Assembly: GCF_016583765.1 (NCBI RefSeq)
Contig: NZ_NRRR01000010.1
Location: forward strand, 1 to 50,393
Length of the DNA: 50,393 nt
Direction: 5' to 3'
Source: Chromatium weissei
GTDB lineage: Bacteria; Pseudomonadota; Gammaproteobacteria; Chromatiales; Chromatiaceae
Shown: positions 42,942 to 50,393 of the stretch, one piece after another
Position numbering within the stretch: position 1 is the stretch's first letter
How the letters are laid out: each line of letters begins with the position of its first letter
Made by a program: the position numbers and the translations under genes
Notes under the pieces: generated by a model
What the model was told of the DNA's origin: nothing
The model's input: only the letters and a program-made list of their open reading frames with translations
Databases searched by the model: none

Positions 42942-43658
42942 ATGATGGACATATACCAGCAAGATAATGAAATTCATCAATCTGTGCTAATGGCAGATTT
43001 AAATAGCAAGTATCCTGATTTCCTAACGTCCCTAGCGAAGGGCGTTGTTGGTGCGTGTCCCATAATTGGTCCGATGTTGGCAGAAATCATAGGAATGATT
43101 GTCCCGAATCAGCGTGTTGCGCGGATCAACACTTTCCTTCAGACATTGGAAATGCGTGTCCGGGTTGCTGAAGAATATCTGGTACGAGTGCGCCAACACC
43201 TAAAAACCAGTGAAGGAATCGACTTGCTGGAGGAAGGCATGACACAAGCAACTCATGCTGTATCAAAAGAACGTCAACAACATTTAGCACATCTTCTGGG
43301 AACAAGTTTGACGGCTGAAAAATTACGTTATGAAGAGTCAAAAAAAATGTTCTGGTTATTGCATGAACTTACTGATCCTGAGCTTATTTGGTTGAATTAC
43401 TATTCGCAACCACTGGCGCTAAACTCAAATTTTCACGCAGAATTAACTGAAATTCATCCTGAAATTTTAAAGCCCGCCGTTCGCACGATGGATTCGTCAA
43501 ACGATGAACTGGATCGTAATGCACTTCAAGATAGTTATAAAAGAACATTGCAAGGTTTAGGTTTAATAGAAAATGGTAACAACCTTAATCTAAAAATCTC
43601 ACATCTTGGAACGATGCTGATACGCTATATTAGTTCAAATAAAAATACTGCAACCTAA
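42942..43658 (+). CDS. unknown protein with a hydrophobic N-terminal helix, next to the Hma-like genes
   Basis: A 238-residue protein. Residues 27-50 (SLAKGVVGACPIIGPMLAEIIGMIVPNQR) are hydrophobic and Gly-rich, followed by a coiled coil (RINTFLQTLEMRVRVAEEYLVRVRQHLKTSEGIDLLEEGM) and a helical domain. Small proteins with this 'GPmlaEiig.iiPNqR' beginning recur in defence neighbourhoods in my experience, so a membrane-active effector is possible. It starts 18 bases after the ATPase gene and just before the dGTPase gene. AT-rich relative to the Hma genes. No established function. Confidence 0.65.
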   Translation: MMDIYQQDNEIHQSVLMADLNSKYPDFLTSLAKGVVGACPIIGPMLAEIIGMIVPNQRVARINTFLQTLEMRVRVAEEYLVRVRQHLKTSEGIDLLEEGMTQATHAVSKERQQHLAHLLGTSLTAEKLRYEESKKMFWLLHELTDPELIWLNYYSQPLALNSNFHAELTEIHPEILKPAVRTMDSSNDELDRNALQDSYKRTLQGLGLIENGNNLNLKISHLGTMLIRYISSNKNTAT

Positions 43659-43680
43659 GTTTTAATGTGAGATTAGGATA

Positions 43681-45054
43681 ATGAGCATGATGTCTTGGCA
43701 CAAACTTTTATCTTCAAAAAGGTTTTTTAAGGACACTAAAAAGAGCGAAGGTAGATCAGCTTTTGACAGGGACATACAGAGAATTATTTTCTCTAGCTCG
43801 TTTCGTCGGTTGAGTAAAAAGACTCAAGTCCATCCATTGGTTGCAAACGACAATGTTCACACAAGGCTTAGTCACAGTTTGGAGGTTGCCCAAGTTGGAA
43901 AAACACTTGGTACGGCACTCGCTGGTCGCCTTAAAAAGAATCGACCAGAAGATTTTCCAATACACATTGGGAAACGAGATGTAGGCGCAATTGTTGAATC
44001 CGCATGTTTAGCCCATGATCTGGGAAATCCACCTTTTGGACATGGTGGAGAAAAGGCGATGAGTCATTGGTTTGAAGTGAATGGAAACATACTTTTTGGC
44101 AGTCTTGATAGACCGCACAAAAAAGACCTGATGTTTTTTGAAGGAAACGCTCAAGGCTTTCGTATAATCACCCAAACAGAAAACCATCTATTACAAGGTG
44201 GATTGCGTTTAACTTATGCGACGCTTGGAGCGTTTTTGAAATATCCTTGGAGTAGTAGAACTTCAAGTACCAAATTTGGAGCTTTTATAACAGAAGAGAA
44301 AATTCTTGAGGATGTTGCTACGGAACTTGGTTTAATACGTAAACAAGGAAAAGACCCGATTTGGTGTCGCCATCCACTTGCTTATTTAGTTGAGGCAGCA
44401 GATGACATCTGTTATGCGATTTTAGATTTAGAAGATGCTGTTGATTTAAAAATACTTACTTATGAAGAAGTTGAAGAGTTTTTGTTAGGAATATTTTCCA
44501 AAAGGAAAAAGAAAGAAATCAAAGATTCTTTAGAAACAGACGGTCGCTCATTTTCAGTCAATTTAGCTAGAATCAGAGGTCACGTCTTTGAAAAAGCTAT
44601 AAAAAATGCGATTGATGGATTTATCTTTGCATACGACGATATTATGAATGGAGTGTACCCTGATGAATATGATGTTTTCGACGCACTTGACGATGAAAAT
44701 AGTTTTAAACCCTTCATCAAAAAAGCAAAGAAAATAGCGCAAGAAAAGATATTTAATGACCATAAAAAGATGGAGGTTGAGATTGGCTCATACTCCGTCT
44801 TTGAAACACTTCTCAGCGAATTTTGCGCTGCCACAATGGACTATGTGAAATCTCGTAGCCCTCAATCATCCATTAAATGGAAGTCTGAAAAAATTATTGA
44901 AATGATGGGAGATCATGCCCCAAACGCTGTAAACAGCGAGTACGAGTGTTTGCGAAGAACAATAGACTATATTGCAGGAATGACAGACAACTATGCTGTG
45001 TATGTGGCAAACCAATTAAAAGGAGCTGGTTTTTCAGGTATGCAAAGACCATGA
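43681..45054 (+). CDS. dgt: dGTP triphosphohydrolase (HD domain)
   Basis: A 457-residue HD-superfamily enzyme. RRLSKKTQVHPLVANDNVHTRLSHSLEVAQVGKTLG holds the first metal-binding His (residues 40-75) and AHDLGNPPFGHGGEKAM the HD pair near 111-112; ADDICYAILDLEDA supplies the last Asp. It splits dGTP or other dNTPs to nucleoside and triphosphate. Several bacterial dGTPases stop phage growth by depleting dNTPs, and its place behind the Hma-like operon suggests such a role. AGGA precedes ATG 43681. Confidence 0.92.
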   Translation: MSMMSWHKLLSSKRFFKDTKKSEGRSAFDRDIQRIIFSSSFRRLSKKTQVHPLVANDNVHTRLSHSLEVAQVGKTLGTALAGRLKKNRPEDFPIHIGKRDVGAIVESACLAHDLGNPPFGHGGEKAMSHWFEVNGNILFGSLDRPHKKDLMFFEGNAQGFRIITQTENHLLQGGLRLTYATLGAFLKYPWSSRTSSTKFGAFITEEKILEDVATELGLIRKQGKDPIWCRHPLAYLVEAADDICYAILDLEDAVDLKILTYEEVEEFLLGIFSKRKKKEIKDSLETDGRSFSVNLARIRGHVFEKAIKNAIDGFIFAYDDIMNGVYPDEYDVFDALDDENSFKPFIKKAKKIAQEKIFNDHKKMEVEIGSYSVFETLLSEFCAATMDYVKSRSPQSSIKWKSEKIIEMMGDHAPNAVNSEYECLRRTIDYIAGMTDNYAVYVANQLKGAGFSGMQRP

Positions 45055-45208
45055 ATTAAACCATCACCTGACTGATCACCAGCATCCGGCAAGGTCGCAG
45101 TGAAGGTCATCAATCACTACGGTATGAAGTGTTGAAAGTGTTTGGAGTTTGAAATGGAACCAATTCGGCAGCGACCGAAACGCCCGCCAATCGTTTGAAA
45201 TGATACTG
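45055..45208. other. gap with short gene remnants
   Basis: Two short forward frames are visible, one reading GRSEGHQSLRYEVLKVFGV and one reading MEPIRQRPKRPPIV (ATG 45154 behind GGAG). They look like tails of a lost gene pair rather than functional genes. Nothing else is seen. Confidence 0.3.
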
Positions 45209-45583
45209 TTATTGTAAAAAACCACTCGCACCGTTTAATAGAGTTCCGATACTAATTAGTAGTGGTCCAGTGATCTGCATTGATTTTGCATCGCGTTCAT
45301 ATTCTAACGCTGATTTGTGTTCTTCAGCAGTTGGTGAAAAAGTCCCGCAATCAATAGTTTTTGATTGCCGTAACCATTCAGAATAGCCTAAACGTATAAT
45401 CGGACGTCCAAGCGTCAATACCCCAAGAACTGCAACAATAGCCCCTGCTAAAGCAGCATAAGATGATAGGTTGTTTCTGTCATATCCAATAATCACCATC
45501 ACAATAATGACCAACAAGGATAACCATGCGCCTGCCCAAGGATGAAGGACAGTTGCATTGTGACGATTGAAGAACTCTCTCAT
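45209..45583 (-). CDS. small membrane protein of unknown function
   Basis: A 124-residue protein with two or three membrane helices (LHPWAGAWLSLLVIIVMVIIGYD, LSSYAALAGAIVAVLGVLTLG and perhaps MQITGPLLISIGTLLNGAS) and a polar loop with EEHKSALEYERDAKS. No motif recognised. It is oriented against its neighbours. Confidence 0.6.
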   Translation of the reverse strand: MREFFNRHNATVLHPWAGAWLSLLVIIVMVIIGYDRNNLSSYAALAGAIVAVLGVLTLGRPIIRLGYSEWLRQSKTIDCGTFSPTAEEHKSALEYERDAKSMQITGPLLISIGTLLNGASGFLQ

Positions 45584-45678
45584 GCGTTATCTCTATTGCG
45601 CGTTATTAACTGTCGCCAAGGCTACCACTACAACGGTTTCCTAAAGTTGACAAGCTGTAGTGACAAATTGTAAGTTGA

Positions 45679-45792
45679 TATGAACGTTTAGAAATCTACA
45701 CTGACCGCGATCCTGACGAGCGCCGCATCATTTCCGCGTGGAGGTCAGAACCCCATGAAAGACGTTATTACTGGCAACGTATCGCTATCTGA
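45679..45792 (+). pseudogene. brnT: 3' remnant of a BrnT toxin gene
   Basis: The frame YERLEIYTDRDPDERRIISAWRSEPHERRYYWQRIAI ends at TGA 45790-45792 and matches the C-terminus of BrnT (YTeRd...RIISARkA...ErrrY). It is closed upstream by TGA at 45676-45678 and has no start, so about two-thirds of the toxin is missing. Its end overlaps the start of brnA as in intact brnTA operons. Confidence 0.75.
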
Positions 45793-46057
45793 ATCCGGTA
45801 CAGATTGGGATGCGTTACGCCGATTAAGTGCCACAGATATTCATGCTGGGATTGAATCCGATCCCGACATACACGCAACCGATGAGGCATTTTGGCAAGG
45901 TGCCGAAGTCGTGTTACCGCTACGCAAGCAACAGGTCACGATGCGCCTTGATGCCGATTTGTTGGAATGGTTCAAACAACAGCGCGGTTATCAAACCCGA
46001 ATCAATGCCGTGCTGCGGGCATACATGAACGCACAGCGCAATCAAGCCGCTCGTTGA
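45755..46057 (+). CDS. brnA: BrnA-family antitoxin without an intact toxin
   Basis: A 100-residue protein with the DUF4415/BrnA C-terminal ribbon-helix-helix (VTMRLDADLLEWFKQQRGYQTRINAVLRAYMNAQR) and acidic N-terminal part (DWDALRRLSATDIHAGIESDPDIHATDEAFW). GGAGG lies about 8 bases before ATG. The partner toxin is reduced to a 3' fragment, so this copy may act only as a regulator or anti-addiction protein. Its stop codon is followed in the same frame by the N-terminal sequence of DnaB. Confidence 0.88.
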   Translation: MKDVITGNVSLSESGTDWDALRRLSATDIHAGIESDPDIHATDEAFWQGAEVVLPLRKQQVTMRLDADLLEWFKQQRGYQTRINAVLRAYMNAQRNQAAR

Positions 46058-46120
46058 GCAATTCCCATCGACACCGACGACATCCGCACGCCACCGCACA
46101 ATCTCCACGCTGAACAATCC

Positions 46121-47440
46121 GTGATCGGCGGGCTGCTACTCGACAACAACGCTTGGGAACGAGTCGCTGAGATCGTGGGCGAAAGCGATTTCTACCGCCA
46201 TGAACACCGCGTGATCTTCAATGCAATCACCGCCCTTGCCACCAGTAACACGCCATTTGATCTCGTGATCTTGGCGGATACCTTGACCCGTAAAGGACGT
46301 TTGGATGCAGTGGGCGGTAAGGGCTATCTCATCACCCTGATTCGAGACACGCCCAGCACTGCCAACATTCAGGTCTACGCTGGGATCGTCCGCAAGCATT
46401 CCATGCTCCGCCAAATGATTACGACCGGCGCTGCCATCATTGACAACGCCTATTGTCCGAAAGGGCGTGATGTCTCTGAACTGATTGATGATGCCGAACG
46501 GAATATCTTTGCCATTGCTGAACGTGAGGCACGAGTTGGCGGCGGCTTTCAACCGATGAGCTTGGTGCTCAAGGATGCCATTGCACGAATTGATGCCCTG
46601 TCTCAGTCGGACAATCACATCACGGGATTACCGACGGGCTTCACCAAACTTGATGAAATGACATCAGGGCTACAACCGGCAGATTTAATTATCGTTGCTG
46701 GTCGCCCTTCAATGGGAAAGACGGCGCTGGCAATGAACATTGCCGAATATGTGGCGATGATTGTCAAGCGTTCAGTGGCGATTTTCAGTATGGAAATGCC
46801 GAGCCAGTCATTGGGAATGCGAATGGTGTCGTCATTGGGGCGTATCGATCACCAGAAGGTGCGCACCGGTCAATTGGATAACACTGAATGGGCATGTGTG
46901 ACTACTGCAACGATGAAACTGTCCACCGCTGAGTTATTCATTGATGACACGCCCGCACTCTCACCGCTGGAGTTGAGAACCCGCGCCCGTCGCTTAAAAC
47001 GGGAATGGAATGATCTGGGTTTGATCGTGATTGATTATCTGCAATTGATGCAGGCATCCACTCACGAGAACCGCAATAATGAAGTTGCGGAAATCTCCCG
47101 TGCGCTCAAAGCATTGGCGAAAGAGTTGAATATCCCAATCATCGCCATTTCACAATTGAATCGTAGTCTGGAGCAACGCCAGAATAAGCGCCCGGTGATG
47201 TCAGATTTACGCGAATCAGGGGCATTGGAACAGGACGCGGATTTGATCCTGTTTGTCTACCGCGATGAGGTCTACAACCCAGAGAGCAAAGACGCTGGCA
47301 CTGCTGAGATCATCATCGCCAAACAGCGCAACGGTCCGATTGGAACGGTGCGCCTCACCTTTCTCGGCAAATACACCAAGTTTGAGAACTTCATTGGTGA
47401 TGACAGCCCACAAGATGTAGTGCCTCCGCAACCGGACTGA
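46121..47440 (+). CDS. dnaB: DnaB-type replicative helicase
   Basis: A 439-residue helicase from GTG 46121. N-terminal DnaB domain (IGGLLLDNNAWERVAEIVGESDFYRHEHRVIF), Walker A GRPSMGKTA, Walker B LIVIDYLQLM and RSLEQRQNKRPVMSDLRESGALEQDADLILFVYRD all fit. It should unwind the plasmid fork, perhaps recruited by TrfA. The usual DnaB N-terminal tail RTPPHNLHAEQS is encoded in frame directly upstream (46088-46120) but no ATG, GTG or TTG exists between the brnA TGA and GTG 46121. A non-standard ATT start (46061) or a fusion with the brnA frame is therefore possible. Confidence 0.92.
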   Translation: MIGGLLLDNNAWERVAEIVGESDFYRHEHRVIFNAITALATSNTPFDLVILADTLTRKGRLDAVGGKGYLITLIRDTPSTANIQVYAGIVRKHSMLRQMITTGAAIIDNAYCPKGRDVSELIDDAERNIFAIAEREARVGGGFQPMSLVLKDAIARIDALSQSDNHITGLPTGFTKLDEMTSGLQPADLIIVAGRPSMGKTALAMNIAEYVAMIVKRSVAIFSMEMPSQSLGMRMVSSLGRIDHQKVRTGQLDNTEWACVTTATMKLSTAELFIDDTPALSPLELRTRARRLKREWNDLGLIVIDYLQLMQASTHENRNNEVAEISRALKALAKELNIPIIAISQLNRSLEQRQNKRPVMSDLRESGALEQDADLILFVYRDEVYNPESKDAGTAEIIIAKQRNGPIGTVRLTFLGKYTKFENFIGDDSPQDVVPPQPD

Positions 47441-47606
47441 TACTAGATATTGTGGTTATGGGTTGATCGTCCGCATTCAAGTCCACCATTAGGTCATCAA
47501 TGCTGATGAAATGCTGACCTTTGCCAGCTTCCAATTCCGCAATTGCTTCACGGGTTGCATCAATACCAAACGGTTCAAACAGCGCATTCAAAATCTTTTG
47601 AATCAT
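47391..47606 (-). CDS. possible RelB-like antitoxin remnant
   Basis: From ATG 47606 the frame reads MIQKILNALFEPFGIDATREAIAELEAGKGQHFISIDDLMVDLNADD, like the C-terminal half of RelB/DinJ-family antitoxins, then runs antisense into the end of dnaB. The ATG overlaps the stop of the secreted-protein gene by one base (TGATG). The last 24 residues are probably not original. Likely a broken antitoxin gene. Confidence 0.45.
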   Translation of the reverse strand: MIQKILNALFEPFGIDATREAIAELEAGKGQHFISIDDLMVDLNADDQPITTISSISPVAEALHLVGCHHQ

Positions 47607-48010
47607 CAGCGGATCGTCACCGTTAATTGATAACTTGCATTGCCGCGAGTGCCACCCACTGCAATCAAATACCGCCCGGAGCTGGGCAATACACCCGTCC
47701 ATGCCATTACATCATCACCCTCACCCGCATTGGGCAAGGTTTCACCCGCAATTGAATCATCGGATTCAATCCGATACTTGGGCGCATAGAGAACAAAGAC
47801 CGCGTTATCTTCAATTGCCCTGATCGCAATGGTCATGGTCTGACCGCGTTTAGCCACCACTGAATAGCGATCCCGATCACCGCGCACCACGCTTGCCGAT
47901 ACCGTGATTGATGACTGTCCTGTCGGGAATTGAATGGCGCTATTCACACCTTCAGCCAGCACCGTGACACTGAAGAATAGGGCGATGACGGGAATTAAGC
48001 TGGGTTTCAT
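47606..48010 (-). CDS. secreted beta-rich protein
   Basis: A 134-residue protein with a signal peptide (MKPSLIPVIALFFSVTVLAEG) and a beta-sandwich-like domain: SSITVSASVVRGDRDRYSVVAKRGQTMTIAIRAIEDNAVFVLYAPKY...WTGVLPSSGRYLIAVGGTRGNASYQLTVTI. The repeated YxVxxxxGQ and GxYxIxVGGTRGNASYxLxV patterns resemble PPC-like domains or periplasmic lysozyme-inhibitor-type proteins. ATG 48010 fits the signal peptide. Confidence 0.7.
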   Translation of the reverse strand: MKPSLIPVIALFFSVTVLAEGVNSAIQFPTGQSSITVSASVVRGDRDRYSVVAKRGQTMTIAIRAIEDNAVFVLYAPKYRIESDDSIAGETLPNAGEGDDVMAWTGVLPSSGRYLIAVGGTRGNASYQLTVTIR

Positions 48011-48011
48011 T

Positions 48012-48119
48012 ACTGCGCTCAACCTACTTTAACTTCGAGACCACATCAGACTAGGTAGTTCTCATAACCTCCATCCTTTGGACTGCGCTCAACCTATTTC
48101 AACTTCGACACCACATCCG
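48012..48119. repeat. duplicated 3' end of the recombinase gene
   Basis: About 38 bases starting ACTGCGCTCAACCTA at 48012 return at 48082 with four to six mismatches; the second copy includes the stop and last codons of the recombinase gene. The two copies are 70 bases apart. It could be a trace of a gene conversion or a recombination half-site next to the recombinase. Confidence 0.7.
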
Positions 48120-49026
48120 CCATCCGATCATCACCGACATGGGTATAAATCTGTGTCGTTGCTAAATTCACATGCCCTAATAACGCCTGAATATCCACCA
48201 AATCCGCGCCTGATTCCAATAAGCGCGTGGCATAGGTATGGCGAAGTTTATGCGGTGTCACTGCTTTATCAATTCCCGCCTTTTCCACTAAATTCTTGAG
48301 ATAAGCCCGCACTGAACGTACACCCGGTGGATTCATTCCCGGCTCTTTTGCAAAGACAAAATCCTCTCGCGGCATCGCTGCAATCCAATACCCAAAGGTT
48401 TGACCGAATAGCTCCGGCAATGGCACCACCCGTTCTTTATTGCCCTTGCCAATCACGCGCACTGCTTTAGCAATTCCCTCCACAATTCGCACATCTCGCA
48501 CCCGCAATGCCAAGGCTTCGGAAATACGCAAGCCTGAGTTTTGAATTAACCCGAATAGAAAATCATAGCGGCGGCGAATGATGAGAATGTGCTCCCGTGT
48601 CTGTCCAAAGATGTTCTCTGGCAAATCATCAATACTGCGTGCTGCTGCCTGCAATCGCTCCTGTTCAACACGCTCTAACCAAATGGGAACCCGCTGCGGA
48701 CGCTTGGGTTTATCCGCTAGATAAATTGGATCATCTTTAACCAGTCCATTCTTTTTCGCCCAGCGATAGAACGATGACAAACAACTGGAACGACGGGCGA
48801 TGATATGCGGTTTAATTCCACGCTCTCGCACCTGCCAACTAATGAACTGTTCAACCTCAACATGCGTGAGTTGATTCCATTCATGTTGCGCTTCATTGAG
48901 CCAGCGCCCCCAAATTCCCAAATCAGAATGATAGGCATAACAGGTCGCCTTGCTATAGCCCTTCGCATAGAGCAAATGTGATAAGAAATCCTTCCGTGCT
49001 TTCCAGAATGCAGCGTCATCAGTCAT
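48094..49026 (-). CDS. tyrosine recombinase (XerC/D-like)
   Basis: A 310-residue recombinase with an N-terminal core-binding domain (FLSHLLYAKGYSKATCYAYHSDLGIWGRW) and a catalytic domain. All catalytic residues are visible: R167 in SGLRISEAL, K197 in GKGNKER, H259 and R262 in HKLRHTYATRLLESG, H285 in LGHVNLATTQIYTHV and Y294. On a plasmid such an enzyme usually resolves multimers or moves integrons. It lies between the secreted protein and the partition genes. ATG 49026 is preferred over the next upstream start. Confidence 0.93.
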   Translation of the reverse strand: MTDDAAFWKARKDFLSHLLYAKGYSKATCYAYHSDLGIWGRWLNEAQHEWNQLTHVEVEQFISWQVRERGIKPHIIARRSSCLSSFYRWAKKNGLVKDDPIYLADKPKRPQRVPIWLERVEQERLQAAARSIDDLPENIFGQTREHILIIRRRYDFLFGLIQNSGLRISEALALRVRDVRIVEGIAKAVRVIGKGNKERVVPLPELFGQTFGYWIAAMPREDFVFAKEPGMNPPGVRSVRAYLKNLVEKAGIDKAVTPHKLRHTYATRLLESGADLVDIQALLGHVNLATTQIYTHVGDDRMADVVSKLK

Positions 49027-49403
49027 GGTCAAGATTCTCGTTGAAGGTGAATGTTCGGGATTGGTGCAGAGATTGCGGAGTCATTGCTCACTGGGACGGC
49101 CTCACCGAAACCTGTTGATGAATCGGCACAAACCTAGCATCTATGCAAATTTCCTGAAATACCTATTTCAGTTTAGCTGAGTAGAAACCGGTTTTCGGCA
49201 AATAGGCAGGAATCCGCAACAAAGCGGTTAAAAGACAGCGATTTCCACCATTTCAACTGCACTTAATTTCATCCACAATCACCACAAACCATTCTTTCAA
49301 AGTCACTGCCAGCACCCAGCGTCACCCGTCCAGAATCAACCTAGCTTGACCTGAATCAACCCAGTGGTCATCATCGCCACACTCCAGCCCACGAGACACC
49401 ACC
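49027..49403. promoter_or_regulatory. partition upstream region, possible centromere
   Basis: No gene is seen. The region holds CTGAAATA-CC-TATTTCAG (49154-49171), a perfect palindrome, the AAACCGGTTT palindrome (49186-49195) and two GAATCAACC copies near 49333 and 49353. In ParA systems with a small RHH-type partner, the centromere and promoter lie just before parA, so these sites are candidates. Confidence 0.5.
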
Positions 49404-50045
49404 ATGATCCTTCTTCTCGGCGGTGAGAAAGGCGGCACGGGTAAAAGCACCATTGCCGTTAATCTCAGCGTTTGGTTAGCCAATGCGGGAATTGATGTTC
49501 TATTGATTGATACCGACATGCAGCGCACCGCGAGCCACTTCATTGAACGTCGCAATCAACTCGGCGCTCTACCCAAAGTTCATTGCACAGAAAAGCACGG
49601 CAACGTCTTTGATAGCGTGCGCGATCTATCAACTCGTTATGAGCACATCATTATTGATGCTGGCGGACGGGATTCAGAGGAATTGCGCACGGCAATGGTG
49701 GCAAGTCATCTGCTCTATTGCCCACTCAAAGCCAGTCAACCGGATATTGAAACCAGCGTCCACATGAATGAACTGGTCAAACTGGCGCGTGGTCTCAATC
49801 CGCAATTGCAAGCGCGGCTCTTATTATCAATGGCACCGACCAATCCCGTCATTCACGAAACCGAGCAAGCGCAATCTGTCTTGACTGAATTACCGCAATT
49901 CACCTTATCCAATACCATCATTCGGGAGCGCAAAGTGTATCGGGATGCCATGAGTGATGGACGCGGCGTGGTCGAAATGAATAACGACAAAGCCACTACC
50001 GAGATCACCGCACTTGCCCTTGAAATCTACGGAGATATTCCATGA
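49404..50045 (+). CDS. parA: ParA-family partition ATPase
   Basis: A 213-residue ParA of the short (no HTH) type. Deviant Walker A KGGTGKST at residues 9-16, with the signature lysine in the GGEKGG stretch; Walker A' LLIDTDMQRTAS and Walker B HIIIDAGGRD are clear. It moves plasmid copies by patterning on the nucleoid. The partner gene overlaps its stop by four bases (ATGA). Confidence 0.93.
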   Translation: MILLLGGEKGGTGKSTIAVNLSVWLANAGIDVLLIDTDMQRTASHFIERRNQLGALPKVHCTEKHGNVFDSVRDLSTRYEHIIIDAGGRDSEELRTAMVASHLLYCPLKASQPDIETSVHMNELVKLARGLNPQLQARLLLSMAPTNPVIHETEQAQSVLTELPQFTLSNTIIRERKVYRDAMSDGRGVVEMNNDKATTEITALALEIYGDIP

Positions 50046-50314
50046 GCTTCAGTCTCCCCCCCGTTGATCCCAATGCCCTGCGTCAATTCGCTGAAGGAGC
50101 CAAAGCACATCGCACCCAACAGGAACCAGCGCCTTGGTCACAATTCAACCCGAATGATCTGCCGCGTTATTCCATTTCAATTCGACTCAACGAATATCAA
50201 CTCAACATGTTGCGGTTTATTGCCGAGCAGAATGATGTCAGCCAGCAGAAAGTATTGAATCGGATTGTCATACCGGAACTGGTGAAACAAGCGGAGGAAT
50301 TGTTTGCCGGGTGA
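50042..50314 (+). CDS. small partition partner (RHH-type ParB analogue)
   Basis: A 90-residue protein translationally coupled to parA. The C-terminal part (RYSISIRLNEYQLNMLRFIAEQNDVSQQKVLNRIVIPELVKQAEELFAG) looks like a ribbon-helix-helix DNA-binding domain, preceded by a flexible N-terminal tail (SLPPVDPNALRQFAEGAKAHRTQQEPAPWSQFN) that would stimulate the ATPase, as in ParG-like proteins. Its 3' end is duplicated at the left edge of the window (76-126). Confidence 0.85.
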   Translation: MSFSLPPVDPNALRQFAEGAKAHRTQQEPAPWSQFNPNDLPRYSISIRLNEYQLNMLRFIAEQNDVSQQKVLNRIVIPELVKQAEELFAG

Positions 50315-50393
50315 AATTAGCCTTGATGAAACAGAAAGAAAAGAATGGATAATTTGGATCATCACAATTCCGTTCGATTCAGCCCTTGGAGTA

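Noticed and set aside
1..50393. Relaxase, type IV secretion, transposase, tRNA and rRNA genes
   Set aside because: Looked for and not seen; the window has no evidence of self-transfer genes or insertion sequences.

Overview
The window looks like a plasmid, or a plasmid-derived mobile region, from a Gram-negative proteobacterium (probably a gammaproteobacterium; this is inference). The reasons are a TrfA-type replication initiator beside a tandem iteron array, a ParA/small-partner partition pair, a plasmid-type tyrosine recombinase, a second replicative helicase (DnaB), a ProQ/FinO-family protein, and many toxin-antitoxin modules. No rRNA, tRNA, relaxase or conjugation gene was seen.

Layout. 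1-4.2 kb: remnant of a partition gene, then VapBC, a TerD-vWA protein, a cupin, a DUF1778/GNAT toxin-antitoxin pair and a Rha-type phage regulator. 4.27-5.88 kb: a very unusual stretch whose + strand is almost free of adenine (seven A in 1,380 bases counted by eye) but still carries two successive genes. The second has recognisable DprA/SLOG motifs although nearly all of it is built from ten amino acids. 5.9-12.4 kb: phage-like early genes, including an AcrVA2-like anti-CRISPR candidate, an XRE repressor with two identical promoter/operator copies, DUF6573, a Sak4-like ATPase, a Gp157-like protein and an ORF6N protein behind a structured leader. 12.4-14.8 kb: a metal-response-like operon (small HMA-like protein, MerR, ICMT-like methyltransferase, TauE/SafE). 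14.9-17.5 kb: trfA and the origin, with five iterons at exact 22-base period, three scattered copies and an 86-base tandem repeat. 17.5-24.5 kb: accessory genes, two more toxin-antitoxin pairs, an AAA ATPase coupled to a YdjM-like membrane protein, a frameshifted HEPN-like gene and a lone pseudopilin. 24.7-31.5 kb: a defence-like island with an uncharacterised gene pair, a secreted endonuclease, a DUF4145/Abi-like protein, a type II Thoeris pair (membrane-macro ThsA plus TIR ThsB), a NERD protein and a HEPN-like protein. 31.5-33 kb: MazEF with a ProQ-family gene in the same operon. 33-45 kb: a helicase-methylase-ATPase (Hma/DISARM-related) locus with a toxin-antitoxin pair inside the operon, followed by an unknown hydrophobic protein and a dGTPase. 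45-50.4 kb: BrnA with a BrnT remnant, dnaB, a secreted protein, a recombinase and parA/partner.

How the parts fit: replication (TrfA, DnaB, iterons), maintenance (partition, recombinase, six complete toxin-antitoxin pairs plus remnants) and inter-element conflict (Thoeris, Hma-like locus, dGTPase, anti-CRISPR candidate) make a self-sustaining accessory replicon. The most unexpected item is the adenine-free gene pair at 4.45-5.88 kb; the Hma-like operon with its embedded toxin-antitoxin pair and downstream genes is the largest candidate system.
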